Part shown: piece after piece, positions 1-13,600 of the stretch
Layout of the letters: every line of letters begins with the position of its first letter
How positions within the stretch are numbered: position 1 is the stretch's first letter
Source: Apostichopus japonicus
Taxonomy: Eukaryota; Echinodermata; Holothuroidea; Aspidochirotida; Stichopodidae
Length of the DNA: 64,000 bases
Direction of reading: 5' to 3'
Assembly: GCF_037975245.1 (NCBI RefSeq)
Contig: NC_092561.1
Span: 14,603,001-14,667,000 of the forward strand
Program-made: the position numbers and the translations under genes
Notes under the pieces: generated by a model
Told to the model about the DNA's origin: nothing
Databases searched by the model: none
The model's input: only the letters and a program-made list of their open reading frames with translations

Positions 1-462
1 CGTTCCGCTTACTAAAACACTTGCCCGTTATAGGATACCTGGTGCTGGTTTGCGCCGCTGGTTCATAGTTCAAGCTAATCGTCAACCCTTGCCCCAGTAT
101 CATGTATCCACACCCTTCATCTTTCACTCACTTCGCATCGTGATGCAGGTACCGTACCGCAATTAGTATCCTAAAGCATTGACCTTATATATATAGTGAT
201 TTTTAGTTCTGACATTTTCTGACATTGTCGTTCTTTTTCATGCTTGGACGTTGAATAGGATGAAAGAAGCTACTGATAGTTAAAAAATCTGGAGGATTGA
301 AGGTGATATAAGGCATTTTAGAAAATCCTGGGTGAAACAAGAAGATTCTGCAGCTAGACCTGACAGGTGGGTTGGGTTGGGTACACGACACCTACAGCTT
401 CAGACCAACGAGTTTGTACCAGACAACAAAAAGGAACGACTGGGAACACTAGGCTAAGCCCG
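1..462. other. 5' flank of INCENP, no gene recognised
   Basis: I see no convincing exon on either strand. The short minus-strand open frame at 203-391 has no recognisable motif or splice context. The stretch leads into the CRE/CCAAT-bearing segment that I take as the INCENP promoter. Confidence 0.4.
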
Positions 463-491
463 TGACGTCACTGTCACTATCCTCCCATTGG
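463..491 (+). promoter_or_regulatory. Putative INCENP promoter core: CRE plus inverted CCAAT box
   Basis: A full palindromic CRE (TGACGTCA, 463-470) is followed 16 bp later by ATTGG (487-491), the inverted CCAAT box bound by NF-Y. Closely spaced CRE/ATF and NF-Y sites are common in TATA-less promoters, including those of mitotic genes. The pair sits about 1 kb upstream of the INCENP start codon, which leaves room for a non-coding first exon. No transcription start can be fixed from the sequence, so promoter function is an inference. Confidence 0.45.
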
Positions 492-1499
492 CTAACACAA
501 AGGTTAACACAATAATTTAAATCGCAATTCTCATGCTATTGAAGATCGCTGTGCACAAACCAAAAACCATCGTTTACTCAGATTGTGGTAATTACTTCTT
601 CTTTTGCTTATTAAAAATACGGATATTAGCAGAGCTTTTAGTATTCAATCACCGACTTTTATGTCTTAACTCTAGTTTACCATATCGTATATGATTACGA
701 GAACATATCTGTCGCTAGTATCATTCATGTTCGTACACACTAAGCTGTTAACTTCTGTGACGTTAGTGTACAAACTACAACGATATGTTAACGTACCGTG
801 TAGCCTAACGTTAATTTTGTATGGGTGAACAATTTGAGCTAGCTTCTATTATTAAATTAAGGCATAGGGCTACTGATCATTGGATCCTGCAGATGATACT
901 TACTGTTAATCTATTAGAAATGAAATCGATTGTCTATCACTGTGCCTAATGTCAATGCCAGGCATAACTTTAAGTCTAACTGGCGATAAGGCAGTGATTA
1001 CCTACTGTTCAGAAGTCACTGGAAATGAAATGGAGCAACACTTCAAGTTAGTGCTGACATATAATACTAGTTTCTTGGTATTTGCAATCCTCAGATAGGC
1101 TACCATTATTTCCTCCTTTGTCTCAAGACATTGTGCCATTTATTGAACCAATATTAATATTATTACCCCATTTAATTTACAGGCAACAACTAGGGAGTAG
1201 GACTAGGCCTAGGCTAGGAGGACCTATGACTTTTTATTCCAATTGATGTGACAGAAAAGTGTTGCAGAGGCATCCATATTCCAAGGTTGTTTCTAAATTT
1301 TCATTGTACTCATTTTATCATACTGAATAAAAGAAAATACTGTGAAAATGACAATTGTGGATATATATTGAAATTCACGGTGTGTAGTCACAGTGTGTTA
1401 GTAACTATTCATGCTTAACAGGTAAATGACTCCTTCAACTGACTTCTGTCATATTGCTATTTTGAAGACACAGATTGCTGAGGATCCAGAACTTTCACA
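492..1499 (+). other. Probable 5' UTR exon and intron of INCENP
   Basis: This is the AT-rich stretch between the putative promoter and the start codon. A possible acceptor AG lies at 1472-1473, 26 nt before the ATG, so a non-coding first exon near 500-600 followed by a 0.9-kb intron is plausible. The donor is not obvious. I see no other gene here. Confidence 0.3.
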
Positions 1500-1657
1500 A
1501 TGTTAGCTGACAGTTATTTTACACCAGGGGAACCCCCAGGCTTCAAGCAACACTGCCTTGCGACGACCATGATAAAGAACTTTGAGAAAGAAGTAGAAGA
1601 GACCCACATGAAATGGCTGGAGGAAATCTTAATCGAAGCTAAGAAATGCTTTGGACG
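1500..1657 (+). CDS. INCENP: INCENP coding exon 1: start codon and CEN box
   Basis: Residues 1-52. The ATG has the context cacaATG. The helix MKWLEEILIEAKKCF aligns with the vertebrate helix that joins survivin and borealin in the three-helix bundle placing the complex at centromeres. About 15 extra residues (LADSYFTPGEPPGF) precede the conserved core; Met24 is an alternative start. The exon ends at a strong donor (ACG|GTGAGT) in phase 2. Confidence 0.93.
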
Positions 1658-4600
1658 GTGAGTATTGCATCAAGGAGTAAAAAGTTCCTTGCAAAAATGT
1701 CTAACTACATACTGAAATGTACAAACTGAAATCATTTTCATTTCATTTGCAGTTTTCATTTGGTCTCACACTGTAGTTTTGCTAGTTACGTCCTTCTGAG
1801 TCCTGTTTTACTTTCATTGCAATTAATAACACTAGGCACATAGACCAAGATATTAATTGGCAGGGAATTAAAGGATTCCATTGGTTCTGAAAACAGTTGC
1901 TCTCATTTTTAAGACAAATTTACACAAGTTAGTATAAATTTATGATATGTATGTAATTTATGACATGCATGTATGCAAGAAGAGCAAATGCAGAAACAAT
2001 AATCAAAAGTTGTGGCCTTAACAACTTTAATTGCAACTTGTGACTACTGACTATTACATAGTTGTGTTGCCGAGCTAATGAACTGCAATATTATTTTAAT
2101 TTACTCGATAAAAACTTTACTTACATCTTATCATATTAAATGAAAGGAGGTAAATTTTATCAGACCTAGCAGAGACATAATTTGTTTCGGAAGTTTGAAG
2201 CTAGTAAAGTCCTACTGTACAATATGTTATGAGAGACATTTCTAGGCTAAAGCCCGGGTCACATCTGCGCGATTCAACACGCGATTCAACTCGCAATACA
2301 ATTGAAGGTTGAATCGCGTAGTTAGACACGGGTATCAACTTGTTGCGCAATAAAAGTTGCGCCGTCGATTTGGGTTGATTTGTAATAGAGCAATGTCCTA
2401 ATCAGCGCAACTTCTCAGAAGCAACTTTTAATATTAGCTGAGAATTTAAAGTTTAGTCCAAAATGCAGAAGATAATTTTCTCATATTAATATTAGCTGCC
2501 ATTTCGCAATTGTTTTCACAATCGATTCTGTAGTTGTTTGAACAGTCACGCGTATGTGACCACAAAGTTGATTTCGAAGTTGAATCGAAAATCGCGTGAT
2601 TTTAGTTGCGAGTTGAATCGCGTGTTGAATCGCGCAGATGTGACCCGGGCTTAAGGAGAACAAGAGCAATTTTTTGTTATACAGTAGAAATATTCTTCTT
2701 TGCATTACCACAGTGCTGGGTAAAGGATTGGACTTCACTAAGTTCACTGCTTATTATTTGCAGCAGTGCAGCAAATTTATACAGTATCTATAGTGCATAA
2801 TATTTTTGATGAAATTTTGACATAGATAGCTTAATTTTGTAAGTTTATATAATGCTGAAAACACTGGTTTTGTCTGCAAAAAACTGCATATCATGAGATT
2901 TGTGTATATAGCAAATTCATATTTGCATTTATTTGGATGCGATATTGGATAAATAGTTCCCTGCAATGGGAAGTATTTTAGAAAGAAAGACAAGACTGTG
3001 TAGGGCAGGCCTACAGTACACTACAGTAGTACCGATCGTGGTGAAAAATGAGTGTAGTGTACGTAATGTTTGATTATCTGGTGAATTAAAAGTTTGGTAT
3101 GAATTCATCTCATTCAATGAATTGAGAAGTTTCAATTTAAATTTCAAAACTTTTTAAGTAGTTTCCTAAACCCGTTTTTCAATATTTTCCCCATTCAGTG
3201 AGGATCACCATCTTCTACCAAAGACGACAGGAGAAAATAAGAGGAAGAGGGGACGAAGAAGAAAGAAGTCTTCTGAATCAGTTGATGGAGAGTCATCTTC
3301 AGGAAAAGAATCCCCGAAGGTTCCTTCTAAACGGTCAGTGAAATAAGTAATGACATCATTTGCACATGTTCTCCAAAGCGAAATTCATAAAAAAAAATTA
3401 TATATAAATGGACAGCTTTTGTTGGAAACTGCCGCACGTAACTGCGGGATGGCTTGGACAAGAAAGTGCCACATGTCAAAAGCTTCTCCGACTGAAACTG
3501 ACGCGACTTTGCGACAAAATCTTGATCAGTGGGGGTAGTCACTATCTTAAGTATTTAACACTGACCAACTGGTGAGTATCCACAATTGTTTCACATTCAG
3601 GCAATAACAAAATATACTCGAATTTTTGTTCAGCAGTTTTGAAGGTTCTGAACATTCCCTTACAAAGTACTACGGTACCTGTGTACAAAACACTGCTGTG
3701 TATAGTATACTGTACATCTTTTGCAGTTGTATAGCAATTTGCCTATTTTACATTGCATTTTACATTGCATTTTACATAGCATTTTGCAAGCGGTACCGGA
3801 TAGATTATTCCATGATGTTACAGATGGTCCAGTTGAGTTTGGTCCAGTTCAGCAATGCGCAGCTACTGTACTGTACTGTAATTTCTAGAGCTTTTATTTA
3901 GTCATAAACTCAACTGTCATCCCTAACAGTCTTCAGCTTACCCCCTCCCTCACAGTCTCCCCACAACTACTATTTTGGCTGTTTTCAAAATCAATTTTTC
4001 CCATACCCTTCCAAATTATTGAGGAAGTGTTACATTGTAAAACAAATGAGTGAGTCTAAGATGCTGTGAAGCAAGAGGTTGGGTTTCTATATTTGCAGGC
4101 AGACTTTGGTCTTGTAGCAATTTAGATACTGTGCTGGGCATAATATATGAATAATACATACATTATTTATGAATATAAACTAAGTCACTATATAGTAAAC
4201 CTCCAGTTTGTTGACATGGTTTTGCTGTGAATCGTACAGTAGCTCTCAGTGCAGGGAATAACTCACTGGTTACTGTATCAAATTCATATACATTATAGTA
4301 TAGCTTTAAGGGTTTTGAAAATAGGTACAGTCAGAAAACACTTGAGGCTTGTAGGCTGCAATAATGCATTTGAATATATTTTGTGCAAAAACTCCTTACA
4401 TGGCATTGCTTACACTATGTTGCACCAAAATTTATTTCCCTGCTCCAGCCCTCTTCAATTTATAATAAAGAAAGAAAAATCTTACTTACTGTATTTTAAG
4501 AAATAAGACTGCTTAAAAGGCCTGTCCTTTATAAATTCATGCAAGTTTGGGTGTCATTGTGACACCCATAACATTTTGTACATTAGGGTGTTGTCTCCTC

Positions 4601-7600
4601 TGCTTAGAAATTTCTGTTCATATGACAGCTTTATCTATGTGAAAGTAAAGATTGTTGATACCTTAACCTAAAGTTATAAAAATTAGTATGAATTAATTCA
4701 GAGAATGTTTAAGAATAGATTTCAAAGTGAGCTGTCAGTACAATGTATCATGTTTGTAAACCTTTTATTTTTTGGTTGTTATTGTAATAAAGAGGTGGCA
4801 TAATTATTGTAAAAACAAAGGAAACATGATACAATATTACATTTATTAGCAAAACTGAGTGTTTCTGTGATATCATTGTGCGATAACCTACATGTCAAGA
4901 TTTCATTATGACTTACATCTGAAGGATTATCAAAAAGTGCAAAATTTGGTACAGAAAGCTAAGAACTGTAGAGCCCTGTAAAACCTGCTGCACACTGCCC
5001 GACCGATAACGAACTGACTCGACTCAACGCTGCCGTAGTTACCTAGTTTTGGATTGTAGTGAAGAACCCATGCACAACTAATCCCTCCCCCCACCCCCCT
5101 CCTCACTGACTGACTGATCAGCGCATACAATGATGGTTTGCTGTAAACAATTGGAGCTAGCTGTTGATTACAGTAGCAACCTCTAGTTTAAAACTGTCGT
5201 TTTAGTCGTTAACCTCCTCGCACTTCAGACTGCCAGGGAAAAGTGAACATGTAGCATTTTGCCAGGCACACGTTGCCGAACTATCCAAGATTTTCCATGT
5301 TGACAATGGTTGAGTTGAGTCTGGCAGGTTTTAAGGGGAGCTTCAAACTTGTTCTCTTCTTTGTTAACACATATAGTTGTAATACTTTCGATATTGCTGT
5401 AATCTTCAACCACATGGAAGCCTAACACCACACAAAGTCAATGGGAAAATCTTGTCTAACCATCAGTTTGCAAAAGAAAAAAAATTACACTTTGCGTAGG
5501 ATTAGGGTAATAAATTAGGAACGGGGTAGTATCGCGTCGGGCAGGTTCCCGGGTTCCCCGTGCAAACACTTATATACACACATACATACACACATATGTA
5601 TCTACATACAAAGTGAGCAAACAAACAAAGACACCTAGAAACAGCAGAGAATGACTTAACAACAATAGAAATGAAATCCTAAGCAAAATACAGAAAACTG
5701 TAAGGTAAACGACAAATCAAGAATCGCAAAGTTCATTAATTGAGTGAAAAAAAGAAGTCCTTACTGCCATGCATTTTCTACGAGCAGAACTAGTAGAATG
5801 TTGCTTTGAAGCAATGTTCTTTTTCAACATTGAGTATAAATTTCATTTCATAGAAGTAATCATACCAATCAGGCTTAATATTGTTTTGCTTACAATTGGA
5901 AATGTAGTATTTTGAAATGAAGGATTAAAACAATCAGTGGGTCGTAACCTGATACTAGGATGCCGGAAGAAACAAAAAATGAATTACAGCCCGCTGTAAG
6001 TTTAGATTTTTGATCAAACTAGAATTACATCTTTAATTGCCCATGGATATACCTGGCTGCCGTCGTTACCTAGTTTTGGATTGTAGTGAAGAACCCATGC
6101 ACAACTTATCCCCTCCCCCCACGGCCCCACCCCCCTCCTTCTGACTGACTGATCAGCGCATACAATGATGGTTTGCTGTTAACAATGAGAGCTTGCGGTT
6201 TATTGGTTACCTCTGGTTTTAAACTGTCGTTTTAGTCGTTAACCTGCTCGCACTGCGGACTGCCAGGGAAAAGTGAACATGTAGCAATTTGCCAGGCAGG
6301 CGCACACATTGCCGTCACTGTCGAACTATCCATGTTTTTCAATGTTGACAATGGTTGAGTTGAGTGTACAGTAGCAGGTTTTAAGGGGAGTTTCAAACTA
6401 ATTATCTTCTTTGTTAACACATACATGTATGATATCCATGGAATACTTTCCTTATTGCTGTTATCTTCAACCACAGGGAAGCCTAACACCACACTAAGTC
6501 AATGGGAAAATCTTGCCTAACCATCAGTTTGCAAATGAAAAAAAAACACACTTTGCGAAGGATTAGGGTAATAAATTAGGAACGGAGTAGTATCGCGTCG
6601 GGCGGGTTCCCAGGTACCCTGTGCAAACACTAATATACACACATATATACACACATATGTATCTACATACAAAGTGAGCAAACAAACAAAGACACCTAGA
6701 AACAGCAGAGAATTACTGAAAATCAATGAAATGAAATCCTAAGAAAATACAGAAAACTGTAAGGTAGACGACAGGTATAGGATAAAATCAAGAATCGCAA
6801 AGATCATTACTTGAGTGAGAAAACAAGTCCTTACTGCCATGCATTTTCTAAGAGCAGAACTAGTAGAATTTTGCTTTGAAGCAATGTTCTTTTTCAACAT
6901 TGAGTATAAATTTCATTTCATAGAAGAAATTATACCAATCAGGCTTAATATTGTTTTACTTACAATTGGAAATGTAGTATTTTGAAATGAAGGATTAAAA
7001 CAATCAGTGGGTCGTAACCTGATACCAGGATGCCGGAAGAAACAAAAAATGAATTACAGCCCGCTGTAAGTTTAGATTTTTGATCAAACTAGAATTACAT
7101 CTTTAATTGCCCATGGATATGCAACAGAATAAAGTATATCAAGGTTCAAGGCTGTTTAATTGTTGTTTTCCTATTGCCCGCATTTTTTAAAGTTTCACTT
7201 CAGGAAACCGCAACAGTACCAGAGTGCCTGATTAGACTTAGCAATGAGACTTTTGTGTTTGACATTTGGTTTTATTCTCTTTTCTTCTAGGTGCAAAGCG
7301 GATACAAACAAAGAGATCGCGGAGGTGGAGGAGGCTCCAGCCGAGAGCATCGAGGCTTCGGCCAAATCGGCTACATCTGGGACCGCATCTGAAGATGGCG
7401 AACCTCATCTGGGATCCGCGAGATGCGACCCCGATCCTGCAACAGTCGAGGAGGAGCAACCTGTCAGACGATCGACCCGTAAGAGATTAGCTCCGAGGAG
7501 CAGAGGGACTTTGAGGGGCACCCGCACTAGCAAACAGAACACCATCCAGTCACAGTCGTCCGACGATAGCGGCAAGAGCGTACGGCTGTCTCGGAATAAG

Positions 7601-10600
7601 AAAGCAAAGCTGGAGGTCCCGGAAGGAGAGACACCCGATGCAGCAGCAGGCACCAGTAAATCCGAGACGGCGACGAGCGTCATCGATCCGCCCCCGAGAA
7701 ATTCACCGAGACAGGAAGTCGAATCCTATTATAAGGACAGAGTGAAACGTTTGATCAACCATCACGAGAAATTAATGGTCTCGAACTCGGAAGACGAGTT
7801 CACCCCGCCGAAACGCAAGAAAGTCGTCCGAGCCGCTCAAAAGAAAGCTGAGATCTCGAACGCTTCGACGGCACGCGCCACTCGGAGTAGGAGAGCGAAA
7901 GTTGGCAAGGGTGGAGAGAAGAGCGAAAATGAAGCGAGCAAGGAAGAAACGGAAACAGAGGAGGAGGAGAAGGAGGAGAAGGCAGGAGGTTGCAAAAATG
8001 CAGATGTCTTGAAGGATGAGAGAACTCAAGATAAGAATATGGTCCCAGATGAGAAGGAAAAAGAAGGCAAAGGGACGAGAGAAGGTGGAATTTCAGATAC
8101 CAACCAGCTAGACGGACCTGCGGAAAAAGCAAAAGGGAACAAATCGGGGGGTACCGATGAGGTAGACTCCACAACACCCCAGAAGATCGCTTCACCGAAG
8201 GTGACAGCAACAAATGCCAGAGGTGTGGTGCACCGTGTCTTTGGAATAACGAGTCAGATGTCCGCGGTTAGTTGTACCCCTCCGAGAGCCGGCAAAGCCC
8301 CCACCCCAGTCACCCCCTCAGCTCCTGGCACCTCTACACGTGCCATGAGAAGCAGGATCGTGAAGCCGATTAAAGGAGGCGGTGGAGGAAGAACAAAGGA
8401 AATCCAACATGAAGATGTGGAAACGGTAGAAGAGCAACCTCCGATAAGAGAAGAAATATCGGAGAGTGTTTCCAAGAGCAAGACGGATCCGGAGGAGAAA
8501 GTGGAGACCACAGCAGACGTGAAAGAGACGGAAGCTAAAGTCTTGGAGGACGATAAGAGTATTGAAGAAGAGGAAACGGTGCAAGGGAAAGATAAGGGAG
8601 ATGGAGTAACTACGGGAAACTCGGAGGATGAGAGGAACAGCAGCAGGTCGGAAGTTTCGGAAACTTCCGATGAGAAGGAATGTGAAGTGAATGAAGGAGA
8701 GAAGATCACCGAGGGAGAGGAGATGAGAGGCGATGAAGAAGAAGAAGATGAGGATGTTATACCGCCATCACCAAAGTCTGTGACCTCAGAGGGGCCGGAA
8801 TCTTTAGACGCCACAGCCTCAGCAGACCAACGTGTCCTACGTCGGTCGTCCCGACAGTCGACCGCCACGAAGCGCCAACGGTCGTCGATAATGAAGTCTC
8901 GTTCGCAGAGACGCAGCTCCAATTATCACCGTTTCAAGACTCGTCAGTCTAGAGTGAGCACCGTGGGGGGACAGCAACTAGGACCAGCCATCAGTGAAGA
9001 ACTTAACCAAGAGGAGAGAAGACTGACAAGGTTGGTTTCAATTTATTATTTCATAATTTTCAGTTTTACATTAATTTTTCATTGATTTCATTCTCAACAA
9101 ATTAAACATTTAAGTCATTAATTGTATAGAAAATGATACTCACATTTGAACAATCTTTTTGTATTTATTTAAATTTATTTCTATTATGATTATTATTTTT
9201 TTTACTGTCTTTGAAAATATGGTGAGGAACTAAGAGACGGAAAGACCATCTAAGAAATTAGTATCTTTGCAATGAATATTGGATTATATTGCAATATCTA
9301 CAATATAATCTACTTGTACTCTTTGGTTCTTATTCTTTCTGCATTTCTTAAAAAGTTGTTGGGAAATGTCTGCGTTTTTATCTGGGACACGATTTGCACC
9401 TCTGTACTCATATCATTCCTGTGTTCTATCAACTGAAATAACTAGGCTATGCAGCCTTAAAGTTGGAACAAAGACCTGGCAACCCTCCTTTGTTTTGTTT
9501 TGTGAGGTTGCTTGTGAAAAGCTTTGTAACTGTTTTTCGTCCGGGCATTATTTAACCAGTATACTATTGCTAGATACTATGTAAAATGGTCTAATTGCTG
9601 AGTCCAAGGATGTAGGTGTTTTACACAGGAAGTCAGGACATAATTGAACTAGTATGCTATTGCAAGTTGCTATGTAAAATGGTCTAATTGCTGAGTCCTA
9701 GGATGTAGGTGTTTTACACAGGAAGTCAGGACATAATTGAACCAGTATGCTATTGCAAGATGCTATGTAAAATGGTCTAATTGCTGAGTCCTAGGATGTA
9801 GGTGTTTTACACATGAAGTCAGGACATACTGTAATTGAACCAGTATGCTATTGCAAATTGCTATGTAAAATGGTCTAATTGCTGAGTCCAAGGATATAGG
9901 TGTTTTTACACAGAAAGTTCATAAACCAAAGTATTTTAAGAAAATTCAGGGCCTTCCAAACTGCTAAACAAGATGTGAATAATAAATTATTTCCCTGTAT
10001 ATTGTATGACCTAGAATTGACAAATTAGTCATGCAACTTAGGGAAGAAAGTATTCCAAGATCAAAACCACCGGACGAATCATGTGTGCTTTATGTCAAAT
10101 CGTTTGCATATTATTTAAGGGAGGTCATCGTTGGCGAGGCACCGGACAAATTATCTGTAGAGTAGCTTAAGACTACTTGTGTCAACCGAGTTCTCTTTAC
10201 TTTGGTGCAGAGTAGTCCTTCTCATGAAATTACAGGAAGGAAACTTTCCCAGCACTGCTTGAGTCTTAGACATCACAGTGCATATCAAAAGTAACAATGT
10301 CCTACATACTCTAGCAAAAGTACCACTGGCGCATGATAACCCAACAATAGAGTATAAGTACAGTCCGCCAAAAGTGAACAACTTTAATATTTTAACATTC
10401 ATGTCATATCTATTATCTAGTGGTATTGGCTATTGCTGAGGTTGGTGGAAGGTTGCTTTTCTCCCTAAAATTTGACCATTCTTCTGATTCCATTTTTCCA
10501 TCTTTTTATGATTTTTTTTTGCTTTCTAGGTCCAGGGCCAAGAGGATGTCTGAAGAGGGGGGAGATACTGTGATCAAAGAAAATGCCACTTTGAAAAGAA

Positions 10601-13600
10601 AATCTCAGGTATGAAGTAAAGTATGAATGTATAAGTGTGGAAGTGTCTGAAAAATCTGAAGAGCGCTTCAGGGATGTACCCACGCTGGACAGCACTGGGC
10701 GGCCCCGCCCAGTGCCGTGTACTAAAAATTACCGCCCAGCACTGCCTTAAAAATCGTGAATCCCGCCCAGCACTATTTTCATCTAAAATCCCGACATTCC
10801 AAACAATACATTCAACATAAATTAGGCCTAGCCTATGCCAAAATCATACAGACTAATAATGTATCAGTTACGCATGCGAGAAACATTACCTACGGCTCTC
10901 AATCGGTCCCTTGTAAAATCTCTTTCAAACAAACTAATAACTTTTACCTGGAACGTAATATATTTCACTAAAAAAAAAAAAAAAAAATGTAAATTGTTAG
11001 CAAAACTAGTACTTGTGTATGTGCTTACAAAGCTACACAAGTCCCAGCATTTGGCATCTGAGCACCTTCAAAAATCGAAATTTCTCAAAGGAGAGGGGGA
11101 CACCCTCTCCCCCTTAGACCCCTCCCCCAGTACGGCGATCAGTCTACCCGGCACTCAGTAAAACCTGGGCACATCCCTAGCACTTTCAAGCTTTCATATA
11201 GCGTCTGAAATATTGTAAAAAAAATGAAAATTGAAGATACTAAATTTCTGTGAGTGCAAAGCTTTAGCCCTTTTTTAATTACATTCAAGAGACATTTCTG
11301 AAGGTATGCAGAGGGTTCTGTAGATGCTATTTGGATTCTCAAATTGACTTTGCAAATGTTAAGCCTGTTTAAAAAAATACACATGAAAAGATAAATTCAT
11401 TATATCGAAAATTCCAGTCTGTCTTTTGTCTCTTATTAAGTTCTCACAAAACCTAAGGGGCCTACTGCATATTCAGTACCCAGCATTTGAGTTATGAATA
11501 TGCATCACTCCAAAAAAAGTGAAAATTTTAAGTAGAAGTTGGAAACAAATGCAACAATGTTTTAAAGAAGCTGGTTCTGTTGACAAAATAAAATGTACAC
11601 ATTTGTGGTTAAAAAAAGTTCATATGTAGCATTAGGTTTATATAGTAACACTTACACAATTTTTGTTTTTTTGTTCAAATTTAGTCCTTACCTCTTTGGT
11701 AGCAATCTTTGTAAAATGGTTAAGTTATAAGCAATTTTGATGTTAATTTTCAGGTTTGGTTTATATAGAGTTCAAAAGTTGAAACAGAAATAAAATGATA
11801 GTTTAATATACAGTAGGGGATGAGAAACGTGTCATTGACTGCTGTTGAACAACCTATAGCAAACAAGACCCAGTTGATTTATTCGCTGCCAGCTAATTGC
11901 CTAAGGACAAAGAAAATTGCTACCCGTTGCCGGTTTTAGATTTCACTCCAATTAATTTCCGTCACCAAAGATGTTTATGAGCTTACCGACAGTTGCGTGT
12001 ATGTGATTGTCTATTTTTTGGTTCTCTGATTCATTTGACTGTCCAGAAATGTAAATGTGAATATTATGTTGATCTTTAAATCTCACAGAGAGGCTTGTAA
12101 AATTTGTATTTCGCAACTTTGTCAGAAAACCAATTAAACCAAAAGAAAAAAACTCAAGAAGGCAGAGACATTTGTGAGATATGGAAGATTAAGTCCTGAT
12201 AAGAGGGCCCCTGCTTGATCTTGTATTCAAAAACCAAATTATAAATAATAGTAACATAAAATCCATGGCAGACACAGACAGACTAGTAGTTTTCTTATTC
12301 TTTTGGGGGAATTGAGCATTTTCAGGGAGTAATTTCTCCAGTATCACATCGCAAAATAATATGTTAAATGGGCAAATTGCTACACAAGTGCAAAGATATT
12401 TAGCAGTTATTTTGTACCATAGTTTTATGTAAAGGGGAAGTGCTGTTTATACAGGGATGTGCCCACGCTGGGCGGCCCCGCCCAGCACTAAAAATTACCG
12501 CCCAGCACTGTCTTAAAAATCGTGAATCCCGCCCAGCAATATTATCATCTAAAATGCCGACATTCCGAACATTATATTCAACATAAATTGGGCCACATGT
12601 ATTCTCGTTTACCCTATTTGTCAAATTCTGTAAACACAGCTGCAGAGAAATGGAGTAGGCGTGGCTTTAATCTGCAGCATGCAGTATCACACTACACTAG
12701 CTCTGTATATAACTTGCCCTTGTCAATGTCAGGCTGGCAGTTGTAGCGCGAGTACCCCACGTATGTAAAAAAGTCACCCCTCCCCCAGGGCGGTGATCAG
12801 TATACCCGGCACTCAGGAAATCCTGGGCACATCCCTGATATATATACAAAACTCAAGCACTAAATTATTTTCCTGCATAGGATTTTGATGATTGTTGGAG
12901 TTAAGTCCGCCTTTAACTCTGAATTTTTTTGTATTGGGTTTGTTACTTTTCTGCGATGTGATTTTCGCTAGACCGAAAAATCACTGAAGGTAACACTTGT
13001 AACACATAACACTCATGTGCTTGTTTTGGGTACCGGGTCTTGCCTTGAGTAGGGTGTTCCAAATTCTACAAAATAAATAGGCAGCCTGCTTGAAATGTTT
13101 TCGTGGACATTAAGGCATTGAAGACTCAACCCAAACCGTGTGTGGCCATCTGAAAAAGTTAACTTTCTGTTGCTTGCAAGTGACGTTTTGTTCGTGTCGC
13201 TCCAAAATGCAGACAGTAATGAAACGTGATACCTTGTTATCTTTAGCTGGACCTGAGATGTCCATCGCTGTATCGTTTATACACTGTGCTGTGGGTATTG
13301 ACCGCAGCTGTATGTACTGTACACTAGTGTCTAATTACAGACGGTAGCAAGCTGTGTGTGTATTTTCTGGGATCGATGGTGGTGTCTTACACTTCTGTTA
13401 CACCTCATTCGAAACTACAGTAGGTCAGATTACCGGCATTAGACGTTTCTTTTTGCGCGAGTCTTCACACCCTTTAATATGAGCGCATAGTCTTTCTTAG
13501 TTGAGTTTACCGGCTAAAATAATTTTTATGGCAGGGAATATACTGATCTGGCAGTTTTAATTTTTCTCTCAACATTCCTCCCTTCCTCTCCGGTCTGTAG

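Larger units (their letters stand above)
3334..7290 (+). other. INCENP intron 2 (3.96 kb)
   Basis: No additional exon is supported. The intron holds a direct duplication of about 1 kb (listed separately), short TG/CA and TACA tracts, and near 3613-3815 a diverged copy of a sequence also seen near 29232-29390. Confidence 0.6.
10609..13600 (+). other. INCENP intron 4
   Basis: About 3 kb. It holds two CAGGGATG-type MITEs (10669-11179 and 12452-12837) and one TTAA MITE (13110-13477). The remaining 11.2-12.4 kb is AT-rich with no recognisable exon. Confidence 0.6.

Noticed and set aside
7244..7290. Alternative INCENP start at the ATG in front of exon 3
   Set aside because: The codons before 7291 form a polypyrimidine tract and acceptor (ttttcttctag). 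Exons 1-2 join at 7291 in phase and encode the conserved CEN box.
8254..8922. 222-codon open frame on the minus strand
   Set aside because: It is the shadow of INCENP exon 3. The low-complexity Lys/Glu coding sequence leaves the opposite strand open as Ser/Leu-rich translation.
10835..11161. 108-codon plus-strand frame
   Set aside because: Lies inside a CAGGGATG-type MITE and runs through its poly-A tract.
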